A stretch of DNA of 10,437 nt, taken from positions 1 through 10,437 of the forward strand of contig JAYRER010000025.1 in assembly GCA_041908795.1 (NCBI GenBank), in the 5' to 3' direction. Below, in pieces: positions 5,566 to 10,437 of this stretch. The stretch comes from CAYLHB01 sp041908795. Its GTDB lineage: Bacteria > Patescibacteriota > Minisyncoccia > Phycocordibacterales > UBA12088. The translations under genes and the position numbers were made by a program. The notes under the pieces are model-generated. The model was not told the DNA's origin, did not search any database, and saw only the letters and a program-made list of their open reading frames with translations. The number at the start of each line of letters is the position of its first letter. Within the stretch, counting starts at the first letter, position 1.

Positions 5566-6405
5566 ATGGAGAAAAATGATCACAAACCCTCGCTGCTCCT
5601 TCAGGTTCGTCGTGCCGTTTGGAATCACTACAAAAAGAATGGTCGCCACGACCTCCCGTGGAGGAAAACCACCAATCCTTACCGCGTTCTCGTTTCCGAA
5701 ATAATGCTTCAGCAGACGCAGGTGGCTCGGGTTATCCCGAAGTACCGCGCGTTCCTCATACTGTTCCCGAACGTGCGCGCACTCGCGGACGCGCCGCTTC
5801 GGGATGTGCTGGTCGCGTGGCAGGGGCTCGGCTACAACCGACGTGCGAAAGCACTCCATGCGGCTGCGCGTGCGATGTGTGACACATGCGCGGGTAAGGT
5901 GCCAAAGGACTACGACGCACTCCTCTCGCTTCCCGGCATAGGGCCGTACACCGCAGGTGCAGTATGTGTATTTGCATACAACAAACCCCACCCACTCGTC
6001 GAAACCAACATTCGGACAGTGCTCTTTCACCATCTTCTTAACAATCGGACGGACGTACCCGACTCGCTTTTGCGTGAAGCGGCGCTTGCGGTGCTCGACA
6101 CCAGGCACCCGCGCGAGTGGCACTGGGCGCTCATGGACTACGGCGCATCTCTCAAACAGTCGGGCGTGCGCATGAACGACAAGAGTCGCCACTACCGCAC
6201 GCAAAGCAAGTTCAGTGGCAGTGACCGTGAGGTGCGCGGTGCAATCGTGCGTGAGTTGTCAGTTACTACAAGGGTATCATTGTCAGCACTCTCAGAACGT
6301 CTTCAGTTTGAACCAACAAGGACGAAACGTATTCTCCAAAACCTTGTCACTGAGGGACTTGTCGTAAAAAAGCAAAAGATGTTCTCATTGCCCGACGCTT
6401 CCTAG
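5566..6405 (+). CDS. MutY-like HhH-GPD DNA glycosylase, no Fe-S cluster, C-terminal winged-helix-like domain
   Basis: The family removes adenine mispaired with 8-oxoguanine. Residues 10-200 match MutY: RHDLPWRKTTNPYRVLVSE, SEIMLQQTQVARVIPKY with the catalytic Glu45, WQGLGYNRRAKALH, and the hairpin LPGIGPYTAGAV (122-133). Three differences stand out. The catalytic Asp of MutY (LDGNVKRV in E. coli) is replaced by Glu146 in VETNIRTV. The cysteine motif for [4Fe-4S] is gone: the segment after MDYGASLKQ has no cysteine. The 8-oxoguanine-recognising Nudix-like C-terminal domain is missing; instead residues about 219-279 look like a small winged helix-turn-helix (REVRGAIVREL, LSALSERLQFEPTRTKRILQNLVTEGLV). 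Substrate specificity is thus uncertain. It follows nth by 5 bp with a weak AGGT ribosome site. Its TAG stop shares CTAG with the stop of the convergent gene. Confidence 0.85.
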   Translation: MEKNDHKPSLLLQVRRAVWNHYKKNGRHDLPWRKTTNPYRVLVSEIMLQQTQVARVIPKYRAFLILFPNVRALADAPLRDVLVAWQGLGYNRRAKALHAAARAMCDTCAGKVPKDYDALLSLPGIGPYTAGAVCVFAYNKPHPLVETNIRTVLFHHLLNNRTDVPDSLLREAALAVLDTRHPREWHWALMDYGASLKQSGVRMNDKSRHYRTQSKFSGSDREVRGAIVRELSVTTRVSLSALSERLQFEPTRTKRILQNLVTEGLVVKKQKMFSLPDAS

Positions 6406-8168
6406 TGTGTAAATGGCACAATGAAAGGCCACACAAGGTCGGTTTCAATGTACCATTCATGTATGTTGGAGAATCGCTCGCTAGGGTCGGTGAGGGTGGG
6501 GAGCGAGACGTTGTGTACCTTTGTAGGAACAAGGTAGAGGTAGTGGGGGGTGTAGAGGAAGAGCGCAGGACGTTCCTTGGCTATAAGTGTACTAAGTTCT
6601 TGGTAGAGCGTTGCACGCACATCCTCGTCCACTTCTTCACGCGTTTGCTCCAAGAGTTTGTCAGCTTCAATGTTGGTGTACTGTGCAATGTTGAGACCCG
6701 GGTCGCTCCGCTGTGACGAGTGCCAGAAGGGATAGAGGTCGAGTCCGCGCCCTACGACGGTACCGAATAGGAGCGCGTCAAACTTTCGGGGTCGTATGAT
6801 GTCTTGTGTGAGGTCTGCAGGTTCAAAGATTTTTAGCTCTACTTCCGCGCCAAGCTCTCTCCATGTCGCGGTAACCCGCTCCGCCGCCGTTGCGAGCTCT
6901 GGTGTGTTGGGGGTGGCTAATGAGAACGCGAGACGCATGGTGCCATCCTTTGTGATGCGCTCAAATATTCCGTCTTCACCCTTTTCCCAGCCTTCCTCCT
7001 CAAGTATTTGTTTTGCTTTTTCAAGTCGATATGCGTGCGTAAGAGTTGGATCGCTTGTAGATGAAGAGGTGAGTCGCCAAGGGGTGCTTGCGGTAGGTAG
7101 GGGGGTGGTAGCTACGGCTCCGTGGTCGAGAAGGACCTCGCGGACAAGCGCTTCGCGTGAGATAGAAAGGTCGAGCGCTTCACGTACCTCGCGGCGCAGG
7201 AACATATCGAGGCGGTTGTGGTTGAGATAGATACTGAAGAGGCGAAGGAGCGGTGCTTCATTGAGTTCGACTGAAGGTGACATATATGGGGTTAGGTCTG
7301 AGGGAGCGATACCACCAAGTGCGAGTGACTCACCCTCTTTGAGTGCCTCTGCCACCTGTGTTTCGCTTCGAAACAGTTTGATTTTGAGGGTACGTATGTG
7401 CGGTGTGCCGAGAACGTACTCCTCAAATGCGGTAAGTACGTAGACGTTGGGGATACCCCCGCTGTCTCGTGTCACACGCTCAACTCGATATGGTCCTGCG
7501 CCCACGGGGGTTACGTTCCACTCACTAAATTGGAACTCATCAAGTGTGGCACCCTCCCAGATATGCTTCGGTAGTATTCCGAGCGTGGTGTTTTCCAGAA
7601 AGGTTGCGTAAGGCTCGTCGAGTGTAAACGTGACTGTGTGTTGGTCAGGAGTCTCCACTAGTATGCCCTCCCACGCGGCGAAACGGGGACTCTTTAAGGT
7701 GGCGTTTTGAGCGCGTGCTATGGTAAAGGCGACGTCCTCAGCGGTTACGGGGACGCCATCATGGAACGTTGCATCCTTTTTTAGTTTAAAAGTATACGTA
7801 CGGCGGTCATCGGAAATACTGAACTCCTGTGCAAGGTGGGGCTCAAGTGAACCGGTAGACCCTACACGCATGAGGCCTGCATACACGAGGGCGGTGAGGT
7901 CACGGTCTGCTGCGCTCACCGCAAGAAGGGGGTTAATGAAACGCGGAAATCCTATAATTGCTTCTGTGTATATGCCACCGTCGCGTGGAATTTCAGTAAG
8001 CACCTGCGTATTGAGTTTTGAGAGGAGTGTGAGGCCGCTCACCAAAAAAACCATAAAGAGTAGTGTGCCCACAACCCGCTCGAACGGTGAGAACGAGGCA
8101 AGGGTCGTTTCGAGTCCGGTGTCGTGCGCATTCCTACGCACTCCAGGTATATACATGGGTGATTTCAC
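6402..8168 (-). CDS. Membrane-anchored peptide-type ABC solute-binding protein (SBP_bac_5 family)
   Basis: Family 5 solute-binding proteins (OppA/DppA/NikA type) capture peptides or other ligands outside the membrane. The 588-residue product has a hydrophobic helix at about 33-51 (VGTLLFMVFLVSGLTLL) with no lipobox cysteine, so it should be held by an uncleaved anchor. The extracellular part begins GGIYTEAIIGFPRFINPLL and carries the family signature DDRRTYTFKLKKDATFHDG followed by VPVTAEDVAFTI. GAGPYRVERV and LYQELSTLIAKERPALFLY come further on. Translation probably starts at GTG 8168, which overlaps the secG stop as GTGA and suggests coupling; ATG 8156 is the alternative. No permease or ATPase gene is adjacent, so transport partners must be elsewhere or the protein may have another binding role. 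Its TAG stop is interlocked with the mutY-like gene's stop. Confidence 0.9.
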   Translation of the reverse strand: MKSPMYIPGVRRNAHDTGLETTLASFSPFERVVGTLLFMVFLVSGLTLLSKLNTQVLTEIPRDGGIYTEAIIGFPRFINPLLAVSAADRDLTALVYAGLMRVGSTGSLEPHLAQEFSISDDRRTYTFKLKKDATFHDGVPVTAEDVAFTIARAQNATLKSPRFAAWEGILVETPDQHTVTFTLDEPYATFLENTTLGILPKHIWEGATLDEFQFSEWNVTPVGAGPYRVERVTRDSGGIPNVYVLTAFEEYVLGTPHIRTLKIKLFRSETQVAEALKEGESLALGGIAPSDLTPYMSPSVELNEAPLLRLFSIYLNHNRLDMFLRREVREALDLSISREALVREVLLDHGAVATTPLPTASTPWRLTSSSTSDPTLTHAYRLEKAKQILEEEGWEKGEDGIFERITKDGTMRLAFSLATPNTPELATAAERVTATWRELGAEVELKIFEPADLTQDIIRPRKFDALLFGTVVGRGLDLYPFWHSSQRSDPGLNIAQYTNIEADKLLEQTREEVDEDVRATLYQELSTLIAKERPALFLYTPHYLYLVPTKVHNVSLPTLTDPSERFSNIHEWYIETDLVWPFIVPFTH

Positions 8169-8395
8169 ACAAAAAGCGTGACAAACGAAGAGAGTGCAAA
8201 CAGTACACCAAGCACAAAAGTTGTCCGGAAGAGCATTTTCTCTGCGCCGCGGCGAGTGTAGAACGTCGTTCCCATATTGTCGGCGCCAAACGCGCCACCA
8301 ACTGACGATCCGCGTTGCTGAAGCAGGATCGCAACAATCAGTGCGAGTGAAAGCGCAACTTGCACGTAAGGAAGTATAGTTGCCACAAACGCCAT
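8165..8395 (-). CDS. secG: Preprotein translocase subunit SecG
   Basis: SecG is the small membrane partner of SecY and SecE and helps SecA-driven protein export. The 76-residue protein (from ATG 8395) has the family layout: a first hydrophobic helix VQVALSLALIVAILLQ, the conserved loop QQRGSSVGGAFGAD, the phenylalanine-rich FYTRRGAEKMLFRTTF, and a second helix FVLGVLFALSSFVTLFV. An in-frame GTG at 8416 would add seven residues (MGYHGEP); ATG 8395 was preferred because MAFVATILPYVQ fits the family start and GGGG lies about nine bases upstream. The downstream solute-binding protein starts inside its stop codon. It diverges from groES. Confidence 0.92.
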   Translation of the reverse strand: MAFVATILPYVQVALSLALIVAILLQQRGSSVGGAFGADNMGTTFYTRRGAEKMLFRTTFVLGVLFALSSFVTLFV

Positions 8396-8454
8396 AGGTT
8401 CCCCATGGTACCCCACAATGCCGGTGGTAGCAAGACCCCGACTACACGAATAAT

Positions 8455-8483
8455 TTGACGAAGGTGGGTGCCCTCACTATAAT
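8455..8483 (+). promoter_or_regulatory. Sigma70-type promoter of groES-groEL
   Basis: TTGACG (8455-8460) and the consensus TATAAT (8478-8483) are separated by exactly 17 bases. The predicted start near 8490 gives a leader of about 29 bases before ATG 8519. No CIRCE element (TTAGCACTC-N9-GAGTGCTAA) is seen. An imperfect dyad TGTGC (8483-8487) / GCACA (8506-8510) spans the start site and could be an operator, which is speculative. Confidence 0.8.
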
Positions 8484-8518
8484 GTGCGAGCTTTAAGGGC
8501 TAACTGCACACTCACACT

Positions 8519-8839
8519 ATGAGTACAGATACAAATGCGAAGGTAAACCTTCGTCCGCTTGGCGACAAGGTGCTCGTACGCCCCCTCACCGATGAGGAAC
8601 TGGGTACGTCCACACCGTCAGGCATCATTATTCCTGAGACGGTCAACCGCGATAAGGCGGACCGCGGCGAGGTGATCGCTGTCGGGCCTGGCAGATGGGA
8701 TGAGGATGGCGAGAAGCGCATCCCCATGTCGGTCAAAGCGGGTGACAAGGTAATTTTTTCATGGGGCGACAAGCTTGAACTTGCTGGCACCGAATACTAC
8801 CTTGTGAATGAGTCTAACATCAGCGCGCTTATTGACTAG
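8519..8839 (+). CDS. groES: Co-chaperonin GroES
   Basis: GroES forms the heptameric lid on the GroEL folding chamber. The 106-residue protein begins MSTDTNAKVNLRPLGDKVLV and contains the mobile loop EELGTSTPSGIIIPET that contacts GroEL. DRGEVIAVGPG, VKAGDKVIFSWGDK and the C-terminal YYLVNESNISALID complete the fold. The length is slightly above the usual 95-100 because of the N-terminal extension before VNLRPLGDKV. ATG 8519 has no Shine-Dalgarno; the sequence before it is CTCACACT. groEL follows after 41 bp, giving the classical groESL operon driven by the promoter at 8455-8483. Confidence 0.97.
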   Translation: MSTDTNAKVNLRPLGDKVLVRPLTDEELGTSTPSGIIIPETVNRDKADRGEVIAVGPGRWDEDGEKRIPMSVKAGDKVIFSWGDKLELAGTEYYLVNESNISALID

Positions 8840-8880
8840 GCTGTTCATTTTTACCAATTCAGCTATTCCATCAACTCACT

Positions 8881-10437
8881 ATGGCAAATAAAAAAGTTAT
8901 CTACGATGAAGATGTGCGCAAGGCACTCAAGCGCGGCGTGGACGCGGTCGGCAATGCGGTTCGTGTCACTATAGGGCCGCGCGGTAAGAACGTCGCACTC
9001 GACAAGGGTTATGGCGGACCCACTATCACCAATGATGGTGTTTCCATTGCGAAGGAGATCACCCTCAAGGATAAGTTTGAGAATATGGGAGCGGAAATCG
9101 TGAAAGAGGTTGCCACGAAGACAAACGAGAAGGCGGGAGACGGCACCACGACTGCGGTGGTGCTCACGCAAGCGATTATTTCGGAAGGTATGCGTCGCAC
9201 CGCACTCGGAGCGAATGCGATGAATGTGCGCCGCGGCATCGAGGAGGCGGCGAAAGACACCGTCGAGGAGCTCAAGAAACTTGCGAAGGCAGTGAAGGGT
9301 AACGACGAGATACGCCAAGTGGCAACGATTTCCGCGGAGAGCGATGAGCTCGGCAAGGTCATTGCGGAAACCATTGAGAAGGTCGGTAAAGACGGTGTCG
9401 TCACTGTTGAGGAGAGCCAATCGTTTGGCATCGAGAGCGAAGTTGTCGAGGGACTCGAGTTCGACAAGGGCTACGTTTCACCCTACATGATTACGAACCC
9501 CGACCGCATGGAAGCGGAGTACCGCGATGTGGCAATCCTCGTGACCGACAAAAAGATTTCCGTTATCAAAGACATTCTCCCACTCCTCGAGAAGCTTGTG
9601 CAGACGGGCAAAAAGGAGCTCGTGATTGTGGCGGATGATGTGGACGGCGAGGCACTCGCCACGTTCGTGGTCAACAAGCTCCGTGGCGCGTTCAGCGTGC
9701 TCGCGGTCAAGGCCCCCGGGTACGGCGATCGCAAGAAGGAAATGCTTGTTGATATAGCAACAACCGTGGGCGGTCAGGTCATAAGTGATGAGCTCGGTCG
9801 CAAACTCGAGAATGCGGATGTCTCCATGCTCGGCAAAGCGAATCGCGTGGTGGCGACGAAAGACGCGACAATCATCGTCGGTGGCAAAGGTAAGAAGGAG
9901 GACATTGATGCGCGTGTCTCTGCGCTCAAGAAGCAGATTGAGAACACCGACAGCAAGTTCGACCGCGAGAAGCTCGAGGAGCGTGTTGCAAAGCTCTCAG
10001 GTGGGGTGGCGGTCATTCGCGTGGGTGCCGCGACCGAGACCGAGATGAAGTACCTCAAACTTAAAATTGAAGACGCGGTGAATGCGACGAAAGCCGCCAT
10101 TGAAGAAGGTATTGTGCCCGGCGGTGGTGCCACACTCGCGAAGGTCTCCCACCTCCTCTCCGAGAAGCGTGCAAAGGGTGAGAAGGCAACGAAGCGGGGC
10201 GATGTCGAATTCGAGACCGGCTACGAGATACTCCTCTCTGCACTCAAGGCACCCCTCTACCGCATCGCGTGGAATGCGGGAAGGGAGGAGGATGCGGCGG
10301 TCATTGTGGAGAAGGTTGCAGTTGCGAAGGTGGACGAGGGTTACGATGCGAAGAATGATGAAATGGTGGACATGTTTAAGACCGGCATTCTCGACCCCGT
10401 GAAGGTTACCCGTATGGGTGTTCAGAATGCGGCGTCC
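8881..10437 (+). CDS. groEL: Chaperonin GroEL, C-terminus cut by window edge
   Basis: GroEL forms the double-ring ATP-driven chamber that folds cytoplasmic proteins with GroES. The 519 codons present start MANKKVIYDEDVRKALKRGV and cover nearly the full length (E. coli has 548 residues). Visible motifs are VTIGPRGKNVALDKGYGGP and TITNDGVSIAKEI, the ATPase loop AGDGTTTAVVLTQAI with its catalytic Asp, the apical segment EGLEFDKGYVSPYMIT, KAPGYGDRKKEML, LSGGVAVIRVGAATETEMK, EEGIVPGGGATLAKV and the C-terminal equatorial part (MVDMFKTGILDPVKVTR). No frameshift is seen. The start ATG 8881 is certain from alignment, although no Shine-Dalgarno precedes it (CAACTCACT). It is the second gene of the groESL operon. 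Confidence 0.98.
   Translation, partial: MANKKVIYDEDVRKALKRGVDAVGNAVRVTIGPRGKNVALDKGYGGPTITNDGVSIAKEITLKDKFENMGAEIVKEVATKTNEKAGDGTTTAVVLTQAIISEGMRRTALGANAMNVRRGIEEAAKDTVEELKKLAKAVKGNDEIRQVATISAESDELGKVIAETIEKVGKDGVVTVEESQSFGIESEVVEGLEFDKGYVSPYMITNPDRMEAEYRDVAILVTDKKISVIKDILPLLEKLVQTGKKELVIVADDVDGEALATFVVNKLRGAFSVLAVKAPGYGDRKKEMLVDIATTVGGQVISDELGRKLENADVSMLGKANRVVATKDATIIVGGKGKKEDIDARVSALKKQIENTDSKFDREKLEERVAKLSGGVAVIRVGAATETEMKYLKLKIEDAVNATKAAIEEGIVPGGGATLAKVSHLLSEKRAKGEKATKRGDVEFETGYEILLSALKAPLYRIAWNAGREEDAAVIVEKVAVAKVDEGYDAKNDEMVDMFKTGILDPVKVTRMGVQNAAS

Noticed and set aside
5527..6204. Minus-strand frame of 225 codons
   Set aside because: It is the antisense shadow of the MutY-like gene; its composition is unlike a folded protein and it has no start context.
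8461..8518. CIRCE/HrcA operator upstream of groES
   Set aside because: The consensus TTAGCACTC and its reverse complement at 9-base spacing are not present; only an imperfect TGTGC/GCACA dyad is.
8863..9467. Minus-strand frames antisense to groEL
   Set aside because: They are shadows of the groEL codon pattern and lack recognisable domains.
1..10437. CRISPR arrays, tRNA or rRNA genes
   Set aside because: No regularly spaced repeats and no complete cloverleaf other than the tRNA-like domain of tmRNA were seen by eye.

Overview
The window looks like a chromosomal segment of a Patescibacteria (CPR) bacterium, most likely a moderately GC-rich Parcubacteria-type lineage. This is inferred from gene style: a bactofilin repeat protein with signal peptide and membrane domain, a MutY-like glycosylase without an Fe-S cluster, a secG/solute-binding-protein pair, few Shine-Dalgarno sequences, and a serine recombinase of the kind common in these genomes. 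TGA, TAG and TAA all serve as stops, so the code is the standard bacterial one (not the UGA-glycine code of Gracilibacteria/Absconditabacteria).

Left end (1-1597) is mobile DNA. A transposase N-terminus runs off the left edge on the minus strand. It abuts a large serine recombinase that has lost its N-terminal catalytic part. The recombinase frame then runs on the opposite strand into the 3' end of ssrA (tmRNA), which suggests that an integrative element once used the ssrA 3' end as its insertion site.

Ribosome rescue block (1480-2361, minus): smpB is followed directly by ssrA (389 nt, with a 22-residue tag ORF ending in FAFA). A perfect 13-bp hairpin fills the gap between them and includes the first bases of the mature tmRNA. 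smpB diverges from a class I fructose-bisphosphate aldolase; both have an extended -10 element placed so that the mRNA would be nearly leaderless.

Plus-strand block (2425-6405): aldolase, then a secreted/membrane bactofilin-like protein one base later, then a 225-bp gap with a perfect 28-bp palindrome, then two tandem HhH-GPD DNA glycosylases (Nth-like and MutY-like), both lacking the cysteines of the usual [4Fe-4S] cluster.

Minus-strand block (6402-8395): secG, overlapped by a membrane-anchored peptide/nickel-type solute-binding protein with no permease or ATPase beside it. Its stop codon interlocks with that of mutY in one CTAG.

Right end (8455-10437, plus): a strong sigma70-type promoter drives groES and groEL; groEL is cut by the window edge.
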